NCBI GenBank assembly: GCA_903789415.1
Contig: CAIFEG010000005.1
Coordinates: forward strand, 1 to 35,303
Direction of reading: 5' to 3'
DNA length: 35,303 bases
Origin: an uncultured Eggerthellaceae bacterium
Lineage (GTDB): Bacteria; Actinomycetota; Coriobacteriia; Coriobacteriales; Eggerthellaceae
Shown: piece by piece, positions 1 through 8,196 of the stretch
Layout of the letters: each line of letters starts with the position of its first letter
Numbering within the stretch: the first letter of the stretch is position 1
Made by a program: the position numbers and the translations under genes
The notes under the pieces: generated by a model
What the model saw: only the letters and a program-made list of their open reading frames with translations
Database searches by the model: none
What the model was told of the DNA's origin: nothing

Positions 1-95
1 AGGTGCAAGAATGCGAAAATCCTCTTAGCTGTCTATTTGGCTTTGGGAATCAACCGAACAGCGCAAAGGAACAGCGTCTTTTTGATTGCGCCTTT
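1..95. other. Unassigned window edge downstream of gpmI
   Basis: No gene can be supported here. A plus-strand frame is open from base 1 to a TAA at 97-99 and would encode a 32-residue hydrophobic tail that converges with and overlaps the gpmI stop. It could be the end of a plus-strand gene that starts outside the window, but 32 codons without a stop prove little. No clear terminator hairpin for gpmI is visible, so its transcript may continue beyond base 1. Confidence 0.3.
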
Positions 96-1691
96 CTAAT
101 GCTGGAGAAGCGAATCTGCGGTCATCTGCTCGGGTTTGTCGATGCCAATGATATCTAAAATAGTGGGAGCAATATTGCAAAGCGCTCCTTCACTTCTGTT
201 GAAATGCAAGTCGAGTCCCCCATTCGACGCCAGGATAAACGGAACCGGTTGGGTTGTGTGGCTTGTCATCGGTTCTCCATCGGGGAGCACCATGCAGTCG
301 GCGTTTCCGTGATCAGCGGTAATAAGCGTCACACCACCTGCGCGTTTCATTGCATCAACGACGCGTCCTACACAAGTATCCACCGTTTCCACCGCTTTTA
401 TGGTTGCGGGAATAGACCCAGTGTGGCCTACCATGTCACAGTTGGCGAAGTTCACTAAATAGAAATCTGCCTCGGCTCCATCGATTGCGTTTACGAGGTT
501 ATCGCACACCTCATTTGCGCTCATTTCAGGCTTTAGGTCATACGTAGCAACTTTTGGCGATGGTACGAGTTTGCGCTTCTCTCCTTCTTTTGGTGTTTCA
601 CGACCGCCGTTAAAAAAGAAGGTTACATGGGCATATTTTTCTGTTTCAGCGATGTGATATTGCTCTAAGTGATGTTCAGCGAGTACATCTGCGAGCACTT
701 CATCGGGGAATTCTTTGGGAAATGCGATATCAGCTTTGATCTTAGGATCATATTCGGTAAAGCAAACGAAATAGGGATACACCGCGCCAGCGCGGTCAAA
801 ACCGTCGAAATTATGGTCGGTAAACGCATATGAAATCTGGCGTGCACGGTCAGGTCTGAAGTTAAAAAAGATAAGAGAATCTTGGGTTTCGACTCCGCGA
901 TTTACAAAACTTGTTGGAACTAAAAATTCATCGGTTACCTTATTGTCATAGGAATTTTGAACATATTCAGGCACTGCGGAATTTGCTTGAGGCGTGCAAT
1001 GAACCATCGCATTGTATGCTTTTTGTTCGCGATCCCAGCGGTTATCACGATCCATTGCATAGTAGCGCCCCGAAACACTAGCGATCTGGATGTGTGTCGT
1101 ATCACAATCGTGTTCGTCAATAAATTTTTGGAGATCAGCCAAATATTCTTTTGCACTTTCTGGTGGGACATCGCGCCCGTCCGTAAAGCAGTGGATGAAC
1201 ACCTGGGGAACGTGGCGCTTACACGCCATATCAATGAGCGCATACAAATGTGACTGAGATGCATGCACGCCACCGGGAGAAACCAGCCCCATGATATGGA
1301 GCACTGCGCCTGGTTGCTTTGCCTTATCCATCGCCTTACACAGAACTTCATTAGAGAGGAGAGATCCGTCTTCGCACGCATCGTTTATGCGCGTGAGCTC
1401 TTGGCGAAGGACGCGCCCTGCACCAATGTTGAGATGACCTACCTCAGAATTGCCGATTTGGCCTTCGGGCAGACCTACGGCTCTTCCACTTGCTTGGAGC
1501 TGCATGTGAGGGCATGTTTTCCAATACTCGTCGAGATGGGGAGTTTGTGCTAGTGAAACCGCATTTCGATCGCTTGGCTTATCCAACCCGCAGCCATCCA
1601 TAATGATCAAAGTGACGGGCAAATGAAGCCCTTTTGCTTGTGGTGTGTTTTTGCTCGCGAAGTTATGATTCAAAACTTTTTGAGATTCCAA
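96..1691 (-). CDS. gpmI: 2,3-bisphosphoglycerate-independent phosphoglycerate mutase
   Basis: Cytosolic enzyme that interconverts 3- and 2-phosphoglycerate in glycolysis, using two metal ions (usually Mn) and a phosphoserine intermediate. Seen: an N-terminal metal-binding DGCGL (Asp32), the catalytic-serine motif GNSEVGHLNIGAGR (Ser82), FFFNGGRE, NFANCDMVGHTG and the metal-ligand motif TADHGNAD. The reading frame is open from a GTG at 1784, but that start has no ribosome binding site. I chose TTG at 1691 because AAGGGA lies six bases upstream; this gives 531 residues. That is still about 20 more than the usual 510, and Asp32/Ser82 are offset by 20 from Asp12/Ser62 of the Geobacillus enzyme as I recall them. 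It is the last gene of the gap-pgk-tpiA-gpmI run and starts about 100 bases after tpiA. Function is certain, start is not. Confidence 0.96.
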   Translation of the reverse strand: MESQKVLNHNFASKNTPQAKGLHLPVTLIIMDGCGLDKPSDRNAVSLAQTPHLDEYWKTCPHMQLQASGRAVGLPEGQIGNSEVGHLNIGAGRVLRQELTRINDACEDGSLLSNEVLCKAMDKAKQPGAVLHIMGLVSPGGVHASQSHLYALIDMACKRHVPQVFIHCFTDGRDVPPESAKEYLADLQKFIDEHDCDTTHIQIASVSGRYYAMDRDNRWDREQKAYNAMVHCTPQANSAVPEYVQNSYDNKVTDEFLVPTSFVNRGVETQDSLIFFNFRPDRARQISYAFTDHNFDGFDRAGAVYPYFVCFTEYDPKIKADIAFPKEFPDEVLADVLAEHHLEQYHIAETEKYAHVTFFFNGGRETPKEGEKRKLVPSPKVATYDLKPEMSANEVCDNLVNAIDGAEADFYLVNFANCDMVGHTGSIPATIKAVETVDTCVGRVVDAMKRAGGVTLITADHGNADCMVLPDGEPMTSHTTQPVPFILASNGGLDLHFNRSEGALCNIAPTILDIIGIDKPEQMTADSLLQH

Positions 1692-1790
1692 CGTAGGTCC
1701 CTTCAATTTATTGGTTAAGTGCATGTATTTTGTAAAAAGTTGTAATTTGCATGATGCTGTTTGTGCTTCGTTGTTGAATAGCACGGAAAA

Positions 1791-2564
1791 TTATTTCAAT
1801 GTTGCATCGACAAGTTGCGTAAAACTATCCGCATCTAAGCTGGCACCGCCCACAAGTCCACCATCGATATCTGGCTGTGCCATGAGCCCATCGACATTTT
1901 CAGGCTTTACCGAACCGCCATAAAGGACACGAATGCTCTCGGCAGCATCTTTTCCATATTCGGTTGAAATTTCATTTCGAATGGCTGCGCAAACTTCCTG
2001 AGCTTCTTCAGGGGTTGCCGTACGTCCCGTTCCGATCGCCCATAGAGGTTCATACGCAACAACACATTTGGAGACTTCGTTGTCCTCAAGTCCTGCAAAT
2101 GCCGCAGATACTTGTTTGCACACATAATCGAGGTACGCGCCATCATTTCTGATGTGCTCAGACTCCCCTACGCACACAATAGGTGTGAGTTCACCTTTCA
2201 GGAGTGCTTTTACTTTCCGATTAACGTCTTCATTTGTTTCAGCTGCATACGCACGACGCTCAGAATGACCGACAATGCAGTAGGCGGCACCCACATCCTG
2301 AAGCATCGCCACACTGACTTCTCCGGTATATGCGCCTTCATCTGCCCAATGAACATTTTGCGCGCCAATTTTTATCTTCGATTTATCAAACTCGAGAACT
2401 TCCCAGGCAGCTTTCAAATTGCACATGGCAGGACAAATCACGACGTCGGTATCTTCCCAGGTATTTTTCTCGCGATTGCTTATAGCTTGTGCAAGAACAC
2501 TGGTTTCTGCCCACGTCTTGTGCATTTTCCAATTGCCAACCATCATCGGTTTGCGTTTACTCAT
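1791..2564 (-). CDS. tpiA: Triosephosphate isomerase
   Basis: Interconverts dihydroxyacetone phosphate and glyceraldehyde 3-phosphate. It is a 257-residue TIM barrel of normal length. Catalytic residues are all visible: Asn11 and Lys13 in GNWKMHK, His100 in IVGHSERR, Glu172 in AYEPLWAIGTG, plus the phosphate-binding VLYGGSV near the C-terminus. The ATG start is supported by GAGGT a few bases upstream. It follows pgk after a gap of about 165 bases that holds a hairpin (see 2589-2620), so expression may be adjusted separately from pgk by RNA processing or a second promoter (inference). Confidence 0.98.
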   Translation of the reverse strand: MSKRKPMMVGNWKMHKTWAETSVLAQAISNREKNTWEDTDVVICPAMCNLKAAWEVLEFDKSKIKIGAQNVHWADEGAYTGEVSVAMLQDVGAAYCIVGHSERRAYAAETNEDVNRKVKALLKGELTPIVCVGESEHIRNDGAYLDYVCKQVSAAFAGLEDNEVSKCVVAYEPLWAIGTGRTATPEEAQEVCAAIRNEISTEYGKDAAESIRVLYGGSVKPENVDGLMAQPDIDGGLVGGASLDADSFTQLVDATLK

Positions 2565-2588
2565 TCGAGTACCTCATTTCAAATTGAA

Positions 2589-2620
2589 AGTTGCCGATAA
2601 ACCTTTCGGCTTACCGGCAA
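2589..2620 (-). promoter_or_regulatory. Hairpin in the pgk-tpiA spacer
   Basis: An imperfect inverted repeat with arms starting TTGCCG and ending CGGCAA and a four-base TTTC loop lies 25 bases upstream of the tpiA start. On the minus strand it is not followed by a U-run, so it is more likely an mRNA processing or stability element than a terminator. The rest of the 165-base spacer (2565-2729) shows no gene. Confidence 0.4.
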
Positions 2621-2729
2621 CTATTATTCCATGGAGCAGTGAAGATATACAGAATATATGGGTGCAACAATGCACGTAAATTCTGAGTCATTATTTGTTT
2701 TCTTCACCGTGAACACCTTATTTATACAA

Positions 2730-3914
2730 TCACTTTAAAAGCGGAGTTACTGCGGGGAGCTCCTTACCCTCAACAAGTCTCATCGAAGCGCCTCCACCAG
2801 TGGAAATGAATGTCATCTTATCTTCGACGCCAAATTTATCCACTGCCGCGACACTATCACCACCTCCGATGATCGTTGTCGCGTTTGTCTTTGCCATAGC
2901 TTCGGCGATTGCTCGCGTTCCCGCTTCAAATGGTTTCATCTCAAAAACGCCCATGGGACCATTCCAAAAAACGGTTTGAGAATTTGCAATCTCTTTGGCG
3001 TAGATTTCTTGTGTTTGTGGCCCAATGTCGAGTCCCATTTGCTCATCAGGAATCTCTTGAACAGGGACCGTTTCGGTTTGAGCATCGGGTGCGATTTTGC
3101 TCGCAACAACAACATCGGTGGGTAAAAGAAGCTTTTTGTTGAGTTTTGTAGCTTTTTCAAGCATTTGTTTGCACTGATCAACCAGGTCAGGCTCCACCAA
3201 ACTTTTACCAATCGAAATGCCTTCTGCCGCCAAAAAGGTAAAGCACATCCCTCCGCCAATAAGGATGGTGTCGGCTTTGTCTAAAAGTGAATCTACCGCA
3301 CCAATTTTGTCAGAGGCTTTTGAACCGCCAAGAACCGCGGTAAAGGGGCGTTGAGAATCCTCGAGCATATGTGAGAGGGTATTGACTTCTTTTTCCAACA
3401 AAAATCCCGCATATGAAGGCAGATATTGTGTGACCCCTACGGTTGAAGCGTGGCTTCGGTGAGCCGTCCCAAACGCATCGTTGACGTATATATCTGCCAG
3501 GGATGCAAGAGCCGATGCGAAGGCGGGATCATTCTTCTTCTCGCGAGGATCGAAGCGTAGGTTTTCCAGAAGGACGACATCTCCATCATGTTCGGCAGCA
3601 ATTTTACTCTTCGCATCTTCGCCGACGGTGTCAGTGGCAAAAACTACAGGCTGATCTAAAAGATGGGCAAGCACGCTTGCGACAGGGCGAAGAGAGAATT
3701 TCTCTTCAAAACCTTTTCCTGAAGGACGCCCAAGGTGACTCATGAGAATTGTTTTTGCGCCACCATCTACTAAATATTTAATGGTGGGAAGAGCGGCACG
3801 TACACGAGCGTCATCGGTAACTTTTCCCTCTTGGATCGGCACATTAAAATCGACACGAACGAGCACACGCTTACCCTTAACGGGAGCATCTTTTATAGTT
3901 TTCATTTGAATCAA
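2730..3914 (-). CDS. pgk: Phosphoglycerate kinase
   Basis: Transfers the acyl phosphate of 1,3-bisphosphoglycerate to ADP, the first ATP-yielding step of glycolysis. Seen: the N-terminal substrate-binding signature RVLVRVDFNVP, SHLGRPSG, the conserved FWNGPMGVFE and the C-terminal nucleotide-binding GGGDSVAAV and STGGGASM. Length is about 394 residues, normal for bacterial monomeric PGK. Start is uncertain: GTG at 3923 has no ribosome binding site, TTG at 3914 has TAGGTG six bases upstream, and ATG at 3905 would also give an acceptable N-terminus (MKTIKDAPVKGKR). It begins within about 20 bases of the gap stop codon, so the two are surely co-transcribed and probably translationally coupled. 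Confidence 0.97.
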   Translation of the reverse strand: MIQMKTIKDAPVKGKRVLVRVDFNVPIQEGKVTDDARVRAALPTIKYLVDGGAKTILMSHLGRPSGKGFEEKFSLRPVASVLAHLLDQPVVFATDTVGEDAKSKIAAEHDGDVVLLENLRFDPREKKNDPAFASALASLADIYVNDAFGTAHRSHASTVGVTQYLPSYAGFLLEKEVNTLSHMLEDSQRPFTAVLGGSKASDKIGAVDSLLDKADTILIGGGMCFTFLAAEGISIGKSLVEPDLVDQCKQMLEKATKLNKKLLLPTDVVVASKIAPDAQTETVPVQEIPDEQMGLDIGPQTQEIYAKEIANSQTVFWNGPMGVFEMKPFEAGTRAIAEAMAKTNATTIIGGGDSVAAVDKFGVEDKMTFISTGGGASMRLVEGKELPAVTPLLK

Positions 3915-3929
3915 TGCTGACACCTACAC

Positions 3930-4937
3930 TTAACCGAGCAAAATTTTTGCGAGGTCCTTGACGCGGCAAGAATATCCCCATTCGTTGTCGTACCACGCAA
4001 CGCATTTTGCAAAGTCACTGTTATCGCCAAGCACCATCGTAAGACCGCTGTCATAGATAGAAGAATGAGAATCACCCACGATATCGCATGACACAATGGG
4101 GTCTTCGGTATAGCCGAGATATCCTGCAAGGGGGCCCTCTTCAGAAGCCTTTTTCATCGCTGCGTTGATTGCTTCTTTTGAGACTGGCTTTTCTGTTTGG
4201 ACGGTTAAGTCAACAAGAGAACCATCAGGAGTTGGAACGCGCGTTGCCATACCGTCTAATTTGCCTTTAAGTTCTGGCAGGACAAGGCTAATGGCGCGTG
4301 CCGCTCCCGTTGTTGTGGGGATAATTGATAAATTTGCTGCGCGCGCACGGCGAAGATCTTTATGAGGAAGATCTAAAATACGCTGGTCGTTGGTGTATGA
4401 GTGAATCGTATTGATAAAACCACGTTTGATGCCGAAGTTTTCGAGCATAACCTTGGCTACGGGAGCTAAGCAGTTTGTGGTGCACGACGCATTCGACACA
4501 ATGTTGTGTTTTTCGGGGTCGTACTTGTCGTCGTTTACGCCCATAACAATGGTGATATCTTCATGCTTTCCGGGAGCAGTAATCAAAACTTTTTTTGCGC
4601 CAGATTCAAGGTGCGCACGTGCATCATTTGCATCACGGAAATGACCCGTTGCTTCAATAATGACATCAGCACCAACTTTTCCCCACGGAATATTGTGTGG
4701 ATCTCGATCGCCAAACACGGCAACTTTATGTCCGTTATCGGTGAAACTCTCATCATCAAAGGAAAGATCGTGATCATAAATACCGTGGACTGAATCGTAT
4801 TTGAGAAGATGAACTAAGGCTTTTACGTTGCCTGGATCATTAACGGCGACCACTTCGCAATCCGGATCCGCATCCATCGCCCTGTATACCAGACGTCCAA
4901 TGCGTCCAAATCCGTTAATGCCAAAACGCGTGGTCAT
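3930..4937 (-). CDS. gap: Glyceraldehyde-3-phosphate dehydrogenase, type I
   Basis: NAD-dependent oxidative phosphorylation of glyceraldehyde 3-phosphate. Seen in 335 residues: Rossmann motif GINGFGRIGR at residues 6-15, Asp34 positioned to bind the NAD ribose (consistent with NAD rather than NADP preference), the catalytic SNASCTTNCLAPV with Cys152, and the C-terminal WYDNEWGYS. A strong AAAGGGG ribosome binding site precedes the ATG. It lies 70 bases after whiA. That spacer contains a weak TATAAA but no convincing -35 box, so whether gap has its own promoter is open. It heads the run gap-pgk-tpiA-gpmI. Confidence 0.98.
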   Translation of the reverse strand: MTTRFGINGFGRIGRLVYRAMDADPDCEVVAVNDPGNVKALVHLLKYDSVHGIYDHDLSFDDESFTDNGHKVAVFGDRDPHNIPWGKVGADVIIEATGHFRDANDARAHLESGAKKVLITAPGKHEDITIVMGVNDDKYDPEKHNIVSNASCTTNCLAPVAKVMLENFGIKRGFINTIHSYTNDQRILDLPHKDLRRARAANLSIIPTTTGAARAISLVLPELKGKLDGMATRVPTPDGSLVDLTVQTEKPVSKEAINAAMKKASEEGPLAGYLGYTEDPIVSCDIVGDSHSSIYDSGLTMVLGDNSDFAKCVAWYDNEWGYSCRVKDLAKILLG

Positions 4938-5006
4938 ATATATCCCCTTTCAAAGGAAACAAATTTTTATACGAGGCAGATCTGGCCCGCCTATGTTTCC
5001 ATTGTA

Positions 5007-5942
5007 TTAAAGCGAATCATCATACTTTCGAGCTATCTGCTCAATACGGCGGATCCGATGGTAAACGGCAGATTTAGAAAGTGGAGGATTTGATTTGTCT
5101 CCCAGCTCTTTCAGGGATACTTGAGGGTTTTCCAAGCGCAATTGGACGATTTGCCGGAGTGCGGGAGGAAGATCATGAAATCTGCCATGGTCAATGATTG
5201 AGCGCATGGCCTTAATTTGATCGGAATTTGCGTCAATGGTCCGTTGCGAATTGGCCATTTCGGCATTTGTCTGGCGATTTACCTGATTGCGAACGCTTTT
5301 AATCACCAGCACTTCTTCCATTTTCAACATGCTTGAATGAGCACCGACAAGTGCCAAAAAATCTGCAATCGCAGAGCCACTTTTCATGTAGACAATATAG
5401 TCGTTTCGGCGCTGCATGACGTGCGCATTGATGTTTGCTTTTTGCAACAGTGACGCCAGGTCCTGAGCCAGTTCAGGAGTTGATGCGGTCATTTCAAAAT
5501 GAAAATCTCCATGAGGATCAGCCACAAATCCGCGTCCCATAAACGCCCCACGCAAATATGCGGCTGCACAACACCTCTTGTTCACAAGATCGCTTTTAAT
5601 TCCCTGCTCAAGTCCCGTATCGGAAATTATTCCTAGGTCTTTTAAAGCAATGGTTAAATTATGCTGTCTAGGGACGCTGATCAAATAGTTTGGAGTTTTG
5701 TGTAACACATTGCGGCGCATAACGGTTTCGGTTCGCAGATGATAGAGCTTATGGAGAAGTTCCAGCATCAAACGTGCGGTGGAAGGAGAATCGGTATTCG
5801 TTTCTAAACGATATTGCCCTGCCCCGGAAAACATCAGCGTTCCGTCCATGCGAACCATTGCAGACAAGGTAGCTCGTTCACAGTGAGAACACACGGGAGG
5901 AACGTGTGAGAGTTCCTCTTTTACATCTGTGGTGAACGACAA
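5007..5942 (-). CDS. whiA: WhiA, DNA-binding regulator
   Basis: WhiA combines a homing-endonuclease-like (LAGLIDADG fold, non-cleaving) N-terminal domain with a C-terminal helix-turn-helix. In Streptomyces it controls sporulation genes; in Bacillus it affects division and chromosome segregation. The 311 residues match the family length. The C-terminal region from about residue 255 (LPPALRQIVQLRL, then VSLKELGDKSNPPLSKSAVYHRIRRI) is the HTH signature. The start is TTG at 5942, supported by GGGGGTG eight bases upstream; it overlaps the end of yvcK by 22 bases, which implies translational coupling. Its role in this organism cannot be read from the sequence. Confidence 0.95.
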   Translation of the reverse strand: MSFTTDVKEELSHVPPVCSHCERATLSAMVRMDGTLMFSGAGQYRLETNTDSPSTARLMLELLHKLYHLRTETVMRRNVLHKTPNYLISVPRQHNLTIALKDLGIISDTGLEQGIKSDLVNKRCCAAAYLRGAFMGRGFVADPHGDFHFEMTASTPELAQDLASLLQKANINAHVMQRRNDYIVYMKSGSAIADFLALVGAHSSMLKMEEVLVIKSVRNQVNRQTNAEMANSQRTIDANSDQIKAMRSIIDHGRFHDLPPALRQIVQLRLENPQVSLKELGDKSNPPLSKSAVYHRIRRIEQIARKYDDSL

Positions 5943-7048
5943 ATCCGAAGCACCCCCGTGAATGCTTCCCGCAGTGCTATGGGATCATGCCAGGTCGGAC
6001 GCTGTGGATCGACCAAATTGCGCGCAATTACCAACGGTCCTTTCCGCTCAATGCGCTGAGCTGCTTCATAGGTGATAGGAACGGGACGAATTTTTCGCCC
6101 ACGCAGATTCATATCCGTGGGTTCGCCCTGTGCACCATGGGCTTCACGAACCGCCTGGAAACTGCCTGTTTCCATTGATTTCGGTTGCAGAGGTCGGGGT
6201 GTGTGAACCAAAACATAGTCCAAAAGACCGCGCATGCCATGAGCCAAAAGCGCGTCGACATGCTCCTCGGCAGAAAGTCCCCACGTTTCACCTTGCATAT
6301 CGGCCAAGCTGCATACAAAAAGTGTCTTCCCTTTACTTGCACGAATGGCGTCAATGATACCGGGTACCAATAAGTTTGGAATGATTGAGGTGAAAAGCGA
6401 CCCCGGACCTAAAACGATCAGATCAGCTTCGCAAATTGCCTTAATTGCATCGGGATATGCCTCGGCGGGAACATCGGAGCGAAGCCAAACGGTATCGAGT
6501 GCCGTAGGTGAATGCGATAAGGCCGACTGACCAGTTATTGTTTGTCCGTCACGGGTGCGGCCACACAAAATCACTTTATCAAGGGTGCTCGGGTATACAT
6601 GTCCGCGAGTGTGCAGAAGCCCTTCGCAAATCTTAATGGCTTCAGGAAATGAACCGGTAGCATGTTCTAAGGCAGACAACATTAAATTTCCCAGGGTATG
6701 TTCATTTGCAAATTGGAAACGGTATTTAAATGCCTGGACAAGGGGATCCTGTGGATTTTCAGCAAAAGCGGTCAGGCATTTACGGACATCTCCAGGAGGG
6801 GTCACGTTCGCCTCTTCACGTAAAAGACCTGTTGATCCCCCATCATCTGCCATCGCGACAACAGCGGAGGTATGGACGCCCATAGAAAGAAGCGTCTTGA
6901 TAGAAACGGGCGCTCCCGTTCCTCCACCAATGACAACGGCATGAACCGTTCGTAATGAATCTACTACGGGAGCTGCGTCTTGAATGCGCTGAAAGGATTC
7001 CGTCGCGGAAGGATCCTGAACAAATGGTTGTTTAGAAATAATTGCCAT
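5921..7048 (-). CDS. yvcK: YvcK/CofD-like gluconeogenesis factor
   Basis: A member of the YvcK branch of the CofD-like family. In Bacillus it is needed for growth on gluconeogenic carbon and for normal cell-wall synthesis, and binds UDP-sugars; mycobacterial and Listeria relatives also act in the envelope. Seen: nucleotide-binding GGGTGAP at residues 41-47, DDGGSTG at 69-74, PPGDVRKCL, and GPGSLFTSIIPNLL. The length is 375 residues, with an N-terminal extension of about 35 residues before the first strand. It sits 13 bases after rapZ and overlaps whiA, the standard actinobacterial rapZ-yvcK-whiA order. Confidence 0.94.
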   Translation of the reverse strand: MAIISKQPFVQDPSATESFQRIQDAAPVVDSLRTVHAVVIGGGTGAPVSIKTLLSMGVHTSAVVAMADDGGSTGLLREEANVTPPGDVRKCLTAFAENPQDPLVQAFKYRFQFANEHTLGNLMLSALEHATGSFPEAIKICEGLLHTRGHVYPSTLDKVILCGRTRDGQTITGQSALSHSPTALDTVWLRSDVPAEAYPDAIKAICEADLIVLGPGSLFTSIIPNLLVPGIIDAIRASKGKTLFVCSLADMQGETWGLSAEEHVDALLAHGMRGLLDYVLVHTPRPLQPKSMETGSFQAVREAHGAQGEPTDMNLRGRKIRPVPITYEAAQRIERKGPLVIARNLVDPQRPTWHDPIALREAFTGVLRICRSPQM

Positions 7049-7061
7049 GATGCACCACGTA

Positions 7062-8141
7062 TCAATCTTCGTTCTTGTTTGCGGCTCTATTGGTTACGCT
7101 TGGGGAGCCACCATGAGTTTCTGCTAAATTCAAATCTCTATGTTCAATATGGACGCGATACCCCAAACTCTTGAGGTATTCACCAGTTTTTTGCGCAAGT
7201 ACCACGCTTCGATGCTGTCCGCCCGTACAGCCCACTGCAATGATGAGTTGTTGCTTCCCTTCAGCTACATAACCAGGCATAACAACCGAAAGAAGGCGTT
7301 TCCACGTTGCAAGGAATTCTTTGGTCTCTGGACGGTTAAGCACAAAATCGCGAACCGATTTGTCAAGCCCGGTCAGATGTCGCATTTGCGGATCATAATA
7401 CGGGTTTGGCAAAAACCGCACATCGATAACGATGTCGGCATCAAGAACAGGTCCATGCTTAAATCCAAAGGAATACACTATCACGCTCATGCCATCTTGC
7501 ATGGATTCATCGGAATAATGATCACGAATTTGGCGTCTGAGCTCGATGGGACGTAGCCCTGACGTATCAATAGTGAGATCCGATATACCCCGAAGGTCAG
7601 CGAGTACTTCACGCTCTTTATGAATTGCTTGAAGTGTTGAGGTATGCCCGTCCGTTGCAAGCGGATGTCTTCGCCGTGATGCTTTGTAGCGCGCCGTCAG
7701 CGTCTGGTCGTTCGCATCCAAAAACAGCACGCTGTACGGAAAGCCTGCTTTATGGAGCCTGCGTAGTTCACTTAAGAGTTCGGCAAAATTAGCCGCCTCG
7801 CACGCAACGCACACAACGGCAATTCGAGACGTTCCATCGCTTCTTCGCGGAACATCTTTGCTTTTAATCAAGCTCATTAAAAGTGATGGGGGAAGATTGT
7901 CGATACAGTAATACCCCATATCCTCAAAGGTATGCATCGCTTCGGTACGCCCTGCCCCACTCATTCCCGTAATAACAACGAGCTCACTATCTTCAAGATT
8001 GGTATGTGAAGCAGATGCTTCTGCCCTATCTTGGGTAGCCTGCGCATCATTGGCGGATGAAGAGTCGCCTGGCATGTGGCTTTGTGCTGGTTGCTCATCA
8101 AATCCTAAAGAATGTGTTGATACGTTGATCTGGTCAGACAT
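7062..8141 (-). CDS. rapZ: RapZ-family nucleotide-binding protein
   Basis: RapZ proteins are P-loop ATP/GTP-binding proteins. In E. coli RapZ controls GlmS through small RNAs; the role in actinobacteria is less clear. Seen: Walker A GMSGAGRT at residues 59-66 with Arg65 where E. coli has Lys, DNLPPSL, and the C-terminal signature GCTGGQHRSV, now linked to UDP-GlcNAc or GlcN6P sensing. The first 50 residues are a low-complexity Ser/Ala/Asp/Gln-rich extension absent from most homologues; the ATG is nevertheless supported by AAAGGA eight bases upstream. It follows uvrC by 55 bases. Confidence 0.94.
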   Translation of the reverse strand: MSDQINVSTHSLGFDEQPAQSHMPGDSSSANDAQATQDRAEASASHTNLEDSELVVITGMSGAGRTEAMHTFEDMGYYCIDNLPPSLLMSLIKSKDVPRRSDGTSRIAVVCVACEAANFAELLSELRRLHKAGFPYSVLFLDANDQTLTARYKASRRRHPLATDGHTSTLQAIHKEREVLADLRGISDLTIDTSGLRPIELRRQIRDHYSDESMQDGMSVIVYSFGFKHGPVLDADIVIDVRFLPNPYYDPQMRHLTGLDKSVRDFVLNRPETKEFLATWKRLLSVVMPGYVAEGKQQLIIAVGCTGGQHRSVVLAQKTGEYLKSLGYRVHIEHRDLNLAETHGGSPSVTNRAANKNED

Positions 8142-8196
8142 CGTCGAGATCCTTTAAATGGTTCGGGAAATACCTTATCAAGTGTTAAACGCAAAA

